Below, one piece after another: positions 1 through 8,802 of a DNA stretch of 64,000 nt (positions within the stretch are counted from its first letter, which is position 1; every line of letters starts with the position of its first letter). The translations under genes and the position numbers were made by a program. Origin of the DNA: Xanthocytophaga agilis (GTDB lineage Bacteria > Bacteroidota > Bacteroidia > Cytophagales > 172606-1). Under the pieces are notes generated by a model that was not told the DNA's origin, ran no database searches, and saw only the letters and a program-made list of their open reading frames with translations. The DNA lies in NCBI RefSeq assembly GCF_030068605.1, contig NZ_JASJOU010000017.1:124001-188000 (forward strand). The letters are read 5' to 3'.

Positions 1-419
1 GGGTGTATTTTAGCTTTTCTGTTCAGTATAACATGAAAATATTTTCCAGGAAGTCATTCCTTAGGCACCATGTTCACTTGCAGAATTCCGGGTTAATTTA
101 GTAAAATAGCAGGAAAGAAGCTCTTCTCATTATCTAGTTTGTATACAGACAAGTTAACTTATACATTTTACCCAGCACAAATCACGCTAATTAAGATTCC
201 AATTTCCTATATAAAAGAGGAACACAAGCATATCTCAAATGAAATCGAATTTTTGAGACACCGAAACCAACTATTGAAGTCTTTCTTTCAACTGGAATAT
301 ATCTATAAATAGGTCGAAAAAATATTTTACATACAAAATAGAAGAAATAACTTTTATTTTACATACATTTAATGAATTAACTATTTATCAGCTTTTACTC
401 CAATCTGCTAAACCAAACT
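1..419. other. AT-rich intergenic region upstream of the padR operon
   Basis: No convincing gene was seen on either strand. The stretch is AT-rich and ends directly at the padR start codon, so it should hold the promoter of the padR-permease pair. The only structured element noticed is a pair of identical 13-bp direct repeats close to the start codon, listed separately. Confidence 0.5.
323..367. promoter_or_regulatory. 13-bp direct repeat, possible PadR operator
   Basis: The sequence TATTTTACATACA occurs twice, at 323-335 and 355-367, with a 32-bp period (about three helical turns), 53 bp before padR. PadR-family repressors commonly autoregulate and bind ACAT/ATGT-containing sites, which fits the ACAT core. 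Here the units are direct rather than inverted, so the assignment is tentative. Confidence 0.35.
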
Positions 420-755
420 ATGAAAGGAACCAATCTGGGAGAATATGAAGAACTGGTCTTACTCACAGTAGCGGCCTTAGCCTCTGAAGCCTATAGTGTA
501 GCCATTTGTGATGAGTTGGAAAAGCATACCGACCGTAGTGCAAAACTGGGGGTCGTCCATGCGGTATTAAACCGACTCGAAGAAAAAGGACTGCTCAAAA
601 GCCATCTGGGTGAGGCAACTGCTACCCGTGGAGGGAAGCGGAAACGTTATTATGAAGTAACACAAGCAGGCAAACTGGCTCTGACCAAAACCAGACAAGT
701 ACGTGAAACGCTTTGGCAACTTATAAAAGGTTTTAATCTGGAAGGTTCTATATGA
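420..755 (+). CDS. PadR family transcriptional regulator
   Basis: This 111-residue protein is a PadR-type winged-helix repressor. It begins with the family-typical start of helix 1 (GEYEELVLLTVAAL), followed by a winged helix around residues 40-85 with the pattern VLNRLEEKGLL and a basic wing (RGGKRKRYYEVT). The C-terminal helix is short, so it belongs to the small PadR group that represses neighbouring transporter genes. Its stop overlaps the start of the downstream permease by 4 bp (ATGA), which indicates translational coupling. In Bacteroidota, padR genes next to FtsX-like permeases are common, and the repressor probably controls this pair. The ligand cannot be read from the sequence. Confidence 0.93.
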   Translation: MKGTNLGEYEELVLLTVAALASEAYSVAICDELEKHTDRSAKLGVVHAVLNRLEEKGLLKSHLGEATATRGGKRKRYYEVTQAGKLALTKTRQVRETLWQLIKGFNLEGSI

Positions 756-3388
756 GCACACGTAACAAACTAACTCCTACGCCACCTCGCTGGGCACAGA
801 ACCTGCTTCACTGGTATTGCCGGACAGATCTTGTAGAAGATCTGGAGGGTGATTTGAATAAATACTTTGAGCGAAATCTCAAGACACATGGAACCAGGTG
901 GGCCAAAATCATTTATTGTCTGGATGTAGTAAAATTTTGCCGGCCTTATACCATTCGGAAACCTGATTTTTTCAATCTCTTTATTCACTATCTTATGCTG
1001 AATAGTTATCTGAAAACCACCCGCCGCACTCTGGTGCGTAATAAGCTGTTTTCTGTCATCAACATCATTGGACTGGCCGTCAGTATGTCGGTTGGGTTAC
1101 TGGTTATTGCCTTTATCCACGATTTGCGTTCTTACGATGAATTTCATGCAGATAAGGATAACATCTATCGCATCATTACCCATTATACCCCTGCCGACCA
1201 GCCTACTGTTGATCTGGCTTCTACTTCCGTTAAAGTAGGCCAACAAATAGGAAAAACCACTTCTGCCATCAAGCATCTGACCATTTTGCGAAGCGGATTT
1301 TGGGGAGATGCCATTGTAGGTTCGGTTACACTTCCTATGGGAGCTATGTGGGCTGACTCTTCTTTTTTCAATGTTTTTACCTTTCCTCTACTCAAAGGAA
1401 ATCCAGCTACAGCTCTGAAAGATCCTTATTCATTGGTCCTAACACCCAAAATGGCAGAGAAACTCTTCGGAGAAACAGATCCTATGGGACAACTGGTCCG
1501 TTTTGATACCACCTACTATAAAGTAACAGGCATTACCAATCCCATTCCTAAACTTTCTCATTTACAGTTTGATGCACTGGTCTCTTTTGCCAGTATAGAA
1601 CGGAACCATCCCAGTAAAGATGCAGCGTTTTACAGTTGGGGTAATATCTGGCAGAATTACGTTTATATGCTATTGAATCCTAACATAAATCCAACTTCTG
1701 TACAGACCACTTTGGATCACCTGAATGTAACAGAGAATAAACAACTGATCAATCAAAAAATCTCGGTATCACTTCAACCGCTTAAACAGATTGCTCTTGG
1801 CCCTATGCTACAAAACTCCATTGGGCCTCATATTTCTCCTGTAGTGATTTGGGTATTGAGTGGATTTGCACTGGTCGTTATTCTGTCTGCCTGTTTCAAT
1901 TACACCAATTTGTCCATTGCCCGTTCATTGCGTCGTTCCCGTGAAGTGGGTGTTCGAAAACTGATTGGTGCTATGAAAAGCCATGTAGTAGGCCAGTTTC
2001 TTATTGAATCCACACTGATCTCACTATTGGCTTTCGTTTTTGCTTTCGTATTATTTTATTTTTTGCAGAAGCAGTTTCTGGATCTGGACCCTTTTATTTC
2101 CAATCTGGTATCGTTAGAGTTTTCACCTAAGTTATTGGTATATTTTCTTCTTTTTTCGGTTGGAATGGGTATTGCTGCAGGCTTATTTCCAGCACTGTTT
2201 TTTTCTGCCATTAATCCTGTACAAGTTCTCAAAGGTGCTTCCGGCTGGACATTGTTCCGTCATGTAAATCTCCGAAAAGCGCTGATTCTGATTCAGTATA
2301 CTCTTTCGCTCATTTTCATTACAACTACTCTGGTTGGCTACAAACAGTATCAGGGTTTTATTACACTTGATCTCGGATTTACAACTGAAAATATTCTTAA
2401 TATCCGTATGCAAGGGAACAAAGCGGCTTTGCTGGAAAAAGAACTAAGAGAAATTCCTGAAGTCAAGGCCATATCCAAATCAATGATGATAACCAGTCTT
2501 GGGAGTATCCATGGTACATCCGTGAAATACAAAGATACTCAGGACTCATCCATGGCCTGGCTTAACATGGTAGATGAGCAATACCTGCCACTTCACGATC
2601 ATCATCTTATAGCTGGGAAAAACTTTACATCTAAAGCAAACACAGCACAGGAAAGCGAAATTATTGTCAATGAACAACTTCTCAGGCGTTTTAACATTTC
2701 ACCCAACAATCCGGCAAAAGCCATAGGAGAATGGCTGGTTGTTGAAAACAAAAAACTGGTAATTGCGGGTGTAGTGAAAGACTTTCATTATGGTACAGTT
2801 ATGAACACCTTAGAACCAGTAATGTTCCGTTATTCAGCTGACGGACAGAATGGCTATCTGAATGTCAAAATCACGTCAACGGATCTGTCTGCTACTATGA
2901 CACATATAGAGAATGCCTGGCAAAAAATCGATAAAGTCCATCCCCTGGAGGCAGACTTCTATGATGATCAGATCAAAAAGGCCTATCGTCAGTTTTCAGT
3001 TATGATCAGAGTAATTGGATTTATTACGTTCTTATCTGTTTGTATTGCTTCCCTGGGGCTACTGGGAATGGTAGTCTTTACAACAGAAACACGTTTAAAA
3101 GAAATTAGCATTCGCAAAGTATTAGGAGCTAGTGAAGCAGGCCTCATGTATCAGATGGGAAAAAGCTTTCTTTTTCTGCTGCTACTGGCTTCATTGATTG
3201 CCTTACCTGTAACCTATTTCTTTTTTGACAGGGTAGTCCTTATACATTTTGCCTACCACTCTCCCATTGGATGGATGGAAATGGCAGGTGGTGTTGTAGC
3301 TGTTATTCTATTAGCACTGGGACTGATTAGTTCTCAAACATTTATAGCAGCACGAATCAATCCTGCTCGAGTACTGAAAGGAGAATAG
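752..3388 (+). CDS. FtsX/MacB-type ABC transporter permease with N-terminal prefix domain
   Basis: This 878-residue inner-membrane protein has a soluble prefix of about 75 residues (the PPRWAQNLLHWYC region, typical of 'permease prefix domain' proteins). A MacB-like periplasmic core domain follows the first membrane helix (about 105-125), then a three-helix FtsX block (about 365-500), a second periplasmic domain, and a second FtsX block near the C terminus ending in ARINPARVLKGE. Both FtsX blocks contain the coupling-type signature RSREVGVRKLIGA or TRLKEISIRKVLGA. No ATPase gene is adjacent, so the ATP-binding partner must be encoded elsewhere. MacB-like permeases act as mechanotransmission devices for export of peptides, lipids or drugs; the substrate here is unknown. 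Confidence 0.9.
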   Translation: MSTRNKLTPTPPRWAQNLLHWYCRTDLVEDLEGDLNKYFERNLKTHGTRWAKIIYCLDVVKFCRPYTIRKPDFFNLFIHYLMLNSYLKTTRRTLVRNKLFSVINIIGLAVSMSVGLLVIAFIHDLRSYDEFHADKDNIYRIITHYTPADQPTVDLASTSVKVGQQIGKTTSAIKHLTILRSGFWGDAIVGSVTLPMGAMWADSSFFNVFTFPLLKGNPATALKDPYSLVLTPKMAEKLFGETDPMGQLVRFDTTYYKVTGITNPIPKLSHLQFDALVSFASIERNHPSKDAAFYSWGNIWQNYVYMLLNPNINPTSVQTTLDHLNVTENKQLINQKISVSLQPLKQIALGPMLQNSIGPHISPVVIWVLSGFALVVILSACFNYTNLSIARSLRRSREVGVRKLIGAMKSHVVGQFLIESTLISLLAFVFAFVLFYFLQKQFLDLDPFISNLVSLEFSPKLLVYFLLFSVGMGIAAGLFPALFFSAINPVQVLKGASGWTLFRHVNLRKALILIQYTLSLIFITTTLVGYKQYQGFITLDLGFTTENILNIRMQGNKAALLEKELREIPEVKAISKSMMITSLGSIHGTSVKYKDTQDSSMAWLNMVDEQYLPLHDHHLIAGKNFTSKANTAQESEIIVNEQLLRRFNISPNNPAKAIGEWLVVENKKLVIAGVVKDFHYGTVMNTLEPVMFRYSADGQNGYLNVKITSTDLSATMTHIENAWQKIDKVHPLEADFYDDQIKKAYRQFSVMIRVIGFITFLSVCIASLGLLGMVVFTTETRLKEISIRKVLGASEAGLMYQMGKSFLFLLLLASLIALPVTYFFFDRVVLIHFAYHSPIGWMEMAGGVVAVILLALGLISSQTFIAARINPARVLKGE

Positions 3389-3470
3389 TTGCAAAATAAA
3401 CTAGCAGAAGGGTACCTTTTGGTTTTGTCAACCAGTAAAGCTTTTAGTTTGATAATATGAAACAAAAAAC

Positions 3471-3501
3471 AGCAAAGGCATATTTTGGCTATGCCTTTGC
3501 T
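3471..3501 (-). terminator. Rho-independent terminator of the glycosyltransferase gene
   Basis: A perfect 12-bp stem (AGCAAAGGCATA at 3471-3482 with its complement at 3490-3501) and a 7-nt loop is followed on the minus strand by a T-rich run (GTTTTTTGTTT). It lies 47 bp past the stop codon of the minus-strand glycosyltransferase and between convergent genes. Confidence 0.8.
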
Positions 3502-3547
3502 ACCTTATGAAACTATTTCAACAATGTTAGTTTAAAAACAGATCCTA

Positions 3548-4438
3548 CTATCTGAGAAGAGAATAATTTTTATATTCAAAGAAACGTTTGCCTGTCAGTT
3601 TTTCTATAAACTGTAAAACGCGATAGGACAACTTTGACTGATTTTTGGTAGTATCCCAATAAAAGTCCCAATCCACAGAAGCAATCCGTTGCTGCATCAC
3701 AGCAGGATGAGTATCCTTAAATACTTCCAGTACATCTATATTTGAGTAATCATATGATATATATTGTTTAATGGGTGTGCTAGCAGAAGGATTATCCGAT
3801 GTATCAGCAGACCAAAGCTTATACACTTCCTTGTCTTTTGTGGCCATAGTAACAGGGTTTTTCACCCATCCGTAATGATATATTTCGGCGTCAATCAGCT
3901 TCACGTTTAGTTTTCTACCATCCAGCCGAAACCCTTGTGCGTCCCGATAGGCTCTTATATGCTTGTTATTACGAATAAGGCGGATTTCATGACGATACCA
4001 CCGACGTGATGAACCTACATATTTGTAGGAACCATAAAAATGTTTGTAGTTAAATAATAATCCTTCTACCCGTTGATCAGTATGGTATTTTTCAATAGCC
4101 GCCCGAATGTTTGCATGATATTTTTCATGCACCACTTCATCTGCTTGTAAATAAAAGGCCCAATCTGCAAACTGACTAACCGCATCAAAGGCTTTGTCAG
4201 TTTCTACTGCCAGTACTTTTCCTCCCTTTTGGAGAGAGTCATCCCAGACAGAATGTACAATTTTAATCTTATCTGACTGTATGGACTGAACCAATTTCAA
4301 TGTATCATCTGTAGAGTTTCCCACGCTTACAACAAACTCATCACACAAAGGCAGAATAGAACGGATAGATTCTACCAATGGATAATCGTACTTTTGTGCA
4401 TTGCGTGCAATGGTAAATCCTACAACATAAGGTTTCAT
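3548..4438 (-). CDS. Family 2 glycosyltransferase
   Basis: This 296-residue cytosolic protein has the GT-A fold start VVGFTIARNAQKYDYPLVESIRSI, an acidic motif at about residues 40-45 (VGNSTDDT), and the QADEVV segment near 100 where the metal-binding DxD motif of GT2 enzymes sits. No membrane helix is evident. The sequence resembles the group of GT2 proteins found as single genes in Bacteroidota, which transfer sugars in surface polysaccharide or glycan synthesis. It is monocistronic with its own terminator, and no polysaccharide cluster surrounds it. The acceptor and donor cannot be inferred. Confidence 0.88.
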   Translation of the reverse strand: MKPYVVGFTIARNAQKYDYPLVESIRSILPLCDEFVVSVGNSTDDTLKLVQSIQSDKIKIVHSVWDDSLQKGGKVLAVETDKAFDAVSQFADWAFYLQADEVVHEKYHANIRAAIEKYHTDQRVEGLLFNYKHFYGSYKYVGSSRRWYRHEIRLIRNNKHIRAYRDAQGFRLDGRKLNVKLIDAEIYHYGWVKNPVTMATKDKEVYKLWSADTSDNPSASTPIKQYISYDYSNIDVLEVFKDTHPAVMQQRIASVDWDFYWDTTKNQSKLSYRVLQFIEKLTGKRFFEYKNYSLLR

Positions 4439-5196
4439 AAAATATTAAGATCTTTTTCGTTTCTGAAGTTGTTTAACAGAGAGTTTTTTAGTATAATTTT
4501 TAAATAGCAAATCACAACCTAAAATATACCTTTTGCAGTTTACAAAATTATTATAAAAAACTTCAGAATAAGTAACGAGGGTCCATAATGAAGCCTTAGT
4601 CAAATGTATGATTAAACTTCAGTTTGTTAGACACTCCAAGGTTCACAAAAGTCTATCAGATTGAATAGATTCTGTTTTGGTTGTTCTAAAAGCTTTTTTT
4701 GATCCTGTACTGAAAAATCATATAAAACAAGATATTGGGGATAGGATAGATGTGTAAAAGTTATGTTCGTTTGTAGAAGTATACAGGCTGTACAAGCTTT
4801 CAGAAAGTTGTTAGCCAATGGTTAGTCGGGTAGTGGCTTGTGGCCATCTTTTTATGGAAGGCAAAAGCAATATAGGTAACCGAATTTTAATTGATTCAAT
4901 CTAACTCTGAGAGCAGTTCTTGTCTATATTTACTATAAAAGGCCGAATTTTAGTATCTGATTATCAATTTATTTCCACTTTCTCTTTCCTATACGCCTAT
5001 TAAAAAGCGACAATAAAATCTAAAATCGCCCATTCTACGCCGCTATTTCCTATCCAGGGTCTAACAGGTCGTTTCTCCACCTGTTTTTCTTACATAGGTC
5101 AGGTGCACTACTAAAACACAATGCACTACTAGCCAGTGTGTTATATTTTTGTATCATACTCTAAAGCAAAATACTAAAACATAACACTAAAACACA
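4439..5196. other. 758-bp intergenic stretch without a convincing gene
   Basis: The region is AT-rich. A minus-strand frame of 63 codons (4627-4818) is open but has no recognizable features, so I did not call it. The right end contains a TAnnTTTG-type promoter element and short direct repeats listed separately. Confidence 0.4.
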
Positions 5197-5199
5197 ATG
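5110..5199. repeat. Short direct repeats leading into the start of a small ORF
   Basis: ACTAAAACACAATG occurs at 5110-5123 and again at 5186-5199, where its final ATG is the start codon of the 63-codon ORF. A third partial unit (ACTAAAACATAA) begins near 5173. The repeats could be leader duplications or regulatory sites. Confidence 0.4.
5144..5151 (+). promoter_or_regulatory. TAnnTTTG-type -7 element
   Basis: TATTTTTG matches the Bacteroidota -7 consensus TAnnTTTG and lies 45 bp before the 63-codon ORF. No clear -33 TTTG motif was found at the usual spacing, so confidence is limited. Confidence 0.35.
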
Positions 5200-5388
5200 A
5201 AACAATCTATACAAATTACTCCTACAATCCGTCATGCTATGGCTGTTATGGACTACTGGAACCAAAACTATTTTGAAGGAAGATATAAAACTGAACAGAC
5301 CATCAGAGCTGAAATCACTTTAAAAGAGGCGGGTATAGATCCTTCTCTAATCGGAATTACAAACAAAGATAAGTCAGGCAAAAAATAA
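5197..5388 (+). CDS. Small hypothetical protein (63 aa)
   Basis: The ORF encodes 63 residues with no signal peptide or membrane helix. It is mainly helical in appearance (IRHAMAVMDYWNQNYFEGRY, then TIRAEITLKEAG) and ends in a lysine-rich tail. I do not recognise the family. Support comes from a sensible ATG start, a candidate promoter element 45 bp upstream and an absence of overlap with other genes. It sits next to a decayed CBS-domain remnant, so it could itself be a leftover of a degraded locus. Confidence 0.4.
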   Translation: MKQSIQITPTIRHAMAVMDYWNQNYFEGRYKTEQTIRAEITLKEAGIDPSLIGITNKDKSGKK

Positions 5389-5402
5389 TTCAGGAGCAAA
5401 CA

Positions 5403-5662
5403 AACCTTGTAACAGAACATATTTGTGTCTGGAAACCACTAGATAGCCTTCTGGCGGATGCCCCTTGAAACAGTCCTTGCACAAATGCTTGTATCAAACC
5501 AATGTATTTTTGCCCGTTGTAGAAAGAGATACAAAGGAACTGCTGGGTGTAATTACCGAATGGGATATTCTGAAGCGTTTCATTGAAGATAAACACATTC
5601 ATCAACACATCTCTATTCGAAATAAGGCTCTTAGACTTTTCAGAAAGAAGCAACCTGCCTAA
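5403..5662 (+). pseudogene. Frameshifted CBS-domain remnant, possibly the C terminus of a ClC-type channel
   Basis: Three frames in succession give one continuous CBS-domain sequence. The segment at 5403-5460 reads VTEHICVWKPLDSLLADAP. The frame beginning at 5458 reads MPLETVLAQMLVSNQ. The frame from about 5510 reads VFLPVVERDTKELLGVITEWDILKRFIED and stops at 5662. The pattern of a helix followed by FPVV, a turn and LGVITEWDIL is the classic CBS beta-alpha unit, and the lysine-rich tail is like the end of ClC chloride-channel proteins. Two frameshifts and the absence of any upstream transport domain show that this is a dead fragment. The parent family is a guess; the CBS identity is strong. 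Confidence 0.7.
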
Positions 5663-5708
5663 ATGGGATATTAATTTTGAAAGAGCAGGTTGCATATCCT
5701 ACTCTTTC
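5650..5708 (-). terminator. Overlapping hairpins at the end of the arylsulfotransferase gene
   Basis: Two alternative stems overlap. GCAACCTGC (5650-5658) pairs perfectly with GCAGGTTGC (5685-5693). GAAAGAGCAGG (5679-5689) pairs with CCTACTCTTTC (5698-5708) with one mismatch. They lie at the end of the minus-strand susCD operon. The T-tract is weak, so this may be a processing or stabilizing structure. Confidence 0.4.
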
Positions 5709-7071
5709 ATTTTCCAAAAGGATTGGCAATATATTCTGCTCTGTAAATAGGGCTTGCAGTCTTTAATGTCCAGACAGTAGCTCCTGTAAGATCTGTTTTA
5801 AGGAGTTTACCAGTCATCGCACTTGCAGACAGCACGTTCCCATCCGGAAGCAAGCTGGCACTTCCCATAATAGCAGAATAGGCATCATTGGGTAGTGTCA
5901 GGTTGATCTTGGTAGTCGCCTCCAATGTCGATTCATTGAGTGTAAAGGAAAGAATACGGGAATGAGGCCTTGCAGCTGCCCCATTGTCGAATAGCATAAT
6001 GTCATCACTGGCATTACGGTGGGCAAAATGCTGGAACATAAACTGACTGCTCTCTGGCATTTTTACAGTTCCGTTTTTACCCAGCTTCCACATCACTTTT
6101 CCTGTATTAGCATTAATCTTCCATACCTGAGAAAGCGCACGAAAAGAAACAATGTAATTATGGTCCTTATCAATCACCAGCGAATTTCCCCATGGCTGGG
6201 CATAGGTAGCAGGATCAATTTGTGTCAGTTCACTAAAGGTTGACCATTCCCATATTTTTTGCCCCTGGCCATTGAGTACAATAATTCCATCTCCGGGAAG
6301 ACTATTCTGCATTTCATTGGTGATTGCGATAATATTGCCGTTCTCATCCATCTGCATATCATGATGCACAGACTTGTCAAATCCTTTTTCGCCCATCCGG
6401 AAATAGGACAAGGTATCTCCGGCCAGCGTTGTTTCCAGCAAAACATTACCATCTGCCATTGGATTAGAATTTTCGTCAATCAGAATTAGTAGTGATCCTT
6501 TTGGTGTGAATCGGGCAGTTTTCACCATAGTATTGGGTGGAGGTGACCAGCACCAGGCAATCTTTCCTGCCTTATCGACTAGAAACAATCCATTGGGTTT
6601 GCTGGCAGGCACAAACAGGTAATAACCTGGCAAATTCTCCTGCAAAACATTCTGATCCAGTGTGTAATAAGCTGTCAGCCAGGTAGGCACGGCACCGCTT
6701 GTAAAATGCTGAACCTGTCCAACTTCTGTTTCTGTCCCGTTTTCGGAAACATGTATCACTTTATAATGATAATCCGTTTTTTCCTTAAGTTCAAAAATGG
6801 AAAGGGTATGATTTCTTTTTACATCCGAAATGGCTGATACCATGGCACCTGCTTCATTCTCTGTAGCTGGCCAGTACTTTATCCTGGCACTGGCAGATTG
6901 AGCAAAGCTGCACTTTATGTGCACTGAAAGAGGCAATGTTTCATGGGTAAGCACATGGGTCGACTCCAGTTTACTGGCTGGGTCTGTATCGTCCCTGGTA
7001 CAACCTGTGAAGGTTATACCAGGGACAAATGTCAATAAGATACTACAGAAGAAAGCAAATACAGATCGCAT
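5707..7071 (-). CDS. Arylsulfotransferase (ASST) family lipoprotein
   Basis: The start is placed at the ATG at 7071, giving about 454 residues, because it opens a lipoprotein signal peptide (MRSVFAFFCSILL, then FTGC lipobox). An Ig/FN3-like domain (about residues 35-125) precedes a beta-propeller with ASST hallmarks: GYYLFVPASKPNGLFLVDKAGKIAWCW, HHDMQMDENGNIIAITNE with the conserved histidine of the active site, and FQHFAHRNASDDIMLFDNG. Known ASSTs move a sulfuryl group between phenols in the periplasm. The gene ends the susC-susD operon, 53 bp after susD, so it probably acts on or senses the imported ligand at the cell surface or in the periplasm. It could also serve as a non-catalytic binding propeller. 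Confidence 0.8.
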   Translation of the reverse strand: MRSVFAFFCSILLTFVPGITFTGCTRDDTDPASKLESTHVLTHETLPLSVHIKCSFAQSASARIKYWPATENEAGAMVSAISDVKRNHTLSIFELKEKTDYHYKVIHVSENGTETEVGQVQHFTSGAVPTWLTAYYTLDQNVLQENLPGYYLFVPASKPNGLFLVDKAGKIAWCWSPPPNTMVKTARFTPKGSLLILIDENSNPMADGNVLLETTLAGDTLSYFRMGEKGFDKSVHHDMQMDENGNIIAITNEMQNSLPGDGIIVLNGQGQKIWEWSTFSELTQIDPATYAQPWGNSLVIDKDHNYIVSFRALSQVWKINANTGKVMWKLGKNGTVKMPESSQFMFQHFAHRNASDDIMLFDNGAAARPHSRILSFTLNESTLEATTKINLTLPNDAYSAIMGSASLLPDGNVLSASAMTGKLLKTDLTGATVWTLKTASPIYRAEYIANPFGK

Positions 7072-7124
7072 AGATGCGGCAAACAAATTAGGTAATTAAA
7101 GTATGGTCAACGTTTGTTGGATGA

Positions 7125-8768
7125 TTATTCTTCCTTATCCCACCATACCCGTTTCAGCCAGTCATCCTGTCCGCCCAAACGACCAACTGCATCTGTATAG
7201 TTGGTAGGGTTCTGTACGGCCTCGGATTCGGGATAGAAGAAGCGGCGAGGCATTACACCATTTGTACCACTGGTATACCAGTCTACAGAGGTAAAAGGAA
7301 CCAGCTTGGGGTAGCCTGTCCGACGATAGTTGGCATAGGCTTCTGTGCCATTGAGAAAGAAATTCACCCACATTTGTCCATGAATGGCCTCCATCTGGTC
7401 ATCAAATGTTGTTGGAAAAGGTGTAAAGCTTCCTTTTAACTCATCAATAGCAGCTTGTGAAATGGTTGGGGCATTTGGATAACTGCTCATACTTTCACAG
7501 GCAGCCTGAACAGCTTTCATAAAATGTTCTTCTGCGTCTGTCTGTCCGCCCCATCCTCTGGCAGCAGCTTCAGCAAGCAATAATTCTACTTCTGCATACG
7601 TAAGATGGAAGAAAGGAGCATTCAATGCAGCTACATATTTGCTTGGCTGCATTCTGCGATACGCCGTTGGTACCACTACCTTATCTCCAGAGGCCAGTGT
7701 AATAGTTTGATCTGGCATCCATACATTCCAGGACATAGCGCCATAAGCAAGACCTTCCTGTAAATAAGGCGTTATATCCAGGTTATTACTGTTATCAATC
7801 GCTTCGCTTCCGTTCACAGGCAGATAGGTGCCACCATAGATAGTTAATCTTGGATCTTTTGTAGCCTTCATATAGTCTACGAGCGTATTGGTCAGACGAA
7901 AACCGGAAGAAGAAACATCTGCCTGGAATACCTGCGAACGTCCGTTGCCACGGTTATCGCCAATCGTGAAATTGATCGGCTCATGACGCATAACACATGA
8001 ATACGAATTACTACCCATTATCCCTCCGGCAATCGCCGCTTCTACTTGTTGACGAGCCAATTCAGGTTTGATCTTCGTCAAACGAAATCCCAGTCGCAAC
8101 CGTAGTGAGTTACCAAACTTAATCCATTTGTCGACATTGCCATCATAGAACACATCCCCTTGTACATTTCCTTTGGCAGGGTCCAGCGCTTTCACAGCCT
8201 CATCTAACTCCTGAAAGAAATTGGTATAAATCTCTTCCTGACTATCATATTTAGGAAGGAATATTTTTTCAGTATACCCTTTAATTGCCTGCGAGTAAGG
8301 AATATCACCATATACATCTGTCAGACGGGAATAGATATACACCCGCATGATACGGGCTGCCGAATGAATATTCACCAGTGCAGGATCATCAGCCGTTCTG
8401 TCAACCAGATCCTGAACGTTTTTCAGATCGCGCGGATAGGTAGTCTCCCACAGAGTGTACCATTGTCCTTTGTCCAGAATACGGTACTGTCCGCCATGCT
8501 GCGTCCACCATGAGCCAGCCAGGTGCTGAATCAGTGGAGAACTGATAGCCAGATCGTAGCGCCACACATCTTCACGGTTTCCGGACAAATCCGCCTGGAT
8601 TTTTGTCAGCTGCACGCCTGGAGAGATAGTTGGGAATCCTGCCGGATTTTTGTTGAGGTCTTCGAAATGATCGGTACAGGCTGCCAGAAATAAAACAGGC
8701 ACCAGTAAAGCACACAAACGCAAAAAACGTCTGTGTATAATAAGTGGAGTATAATATATTGATTTCAT
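7125..8768 (-). CDS. SusD/RagB-like nutrient-binding outer-membrane lipoprotein
   Basis: This 547-residue protein has a lipoprotein signal (RFLRLCALLVPVLFLAACTDHF) with the mature N-terminal cysteine near residue 31. The first segment EDLNKNPAGFPTISPGVQLTKIQ, the TPR-type helices (IHSAARIMRVYIYSRLTDVYGDIPYSQAI) and the late LTYAEVELLLAEAAARGWG block are typical of the SusD-like_2 branch. It caps the barrel of its SusC partner and captures the glycan or peptide ligand on the cell surface. It follows susC by 34 bp and precedes the ASST gene by 53 bp, so the three form one transcription unit. Confidence 0.95.
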   Translation of the reverse strand: MKSIYYTPLIIHRRFLRLCALLVPVLFLAACTDHFEDLNKNPAGFPTISPGVQLTKIQADLSGNREDVWRYDLAISSPLIQHLAGSWWTQHGGQYRILDKGQWYTLWETTYPRDLKNVQDLVDRTADDPALVNIHSAARIMRVYIYSRLTDVYGDIPYSQAIKGYTEKIFLPKYDSQEEIYTNFFQELDEAVKALDPAKGNVQGDVFYDGNVDKWIKFGNSLRLRLGFRLTKIKPELARQQVEAAIAGGIMGSNSYSCVMRHEPINFTIGDNRGNGRSQVFQADVSSSGFRLTNTLVDYMKATKDPRLTIYGGTYLPVNGSEAIDNSNNLDITPYLQEGLAYGAMSWNVWMPDQTITLASGDKVVVPTAYRRMQPSKYVAALNAPFFHLTYAEVELLLAEAAARGWGGQTDAEEHFMKAVQAACESMSSYPNAPTISQAAIDELKGSFTPFPTTFDDQMEAIHGQMWVNFFLNGTEAYANYRRTGYPKLVPFTSVDWYTSGTNGVMPRRFFYPESEAVQNPTNYTDAVGRLGGQDDWLKRVWWDKEE

Positions 8769-8802
8769 AATAGGATCTTTCTTTAAAAACCTTCGGATAA
8801 CG

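Noticed and set aside
4627-4818. 63-codon minus-strand ORF in the gap after the glycosyltransferase
   Set aside because: No recognisable feature, no promoter or terminator context, and codon composition that looks like chance in AT-rich DNA.
5390-5695. 101-codon minus-strand ORF over the CBS remnant
   Set aside because: The plus strand gives a clear though broken CBS domain, so the minus frame is a shadow.
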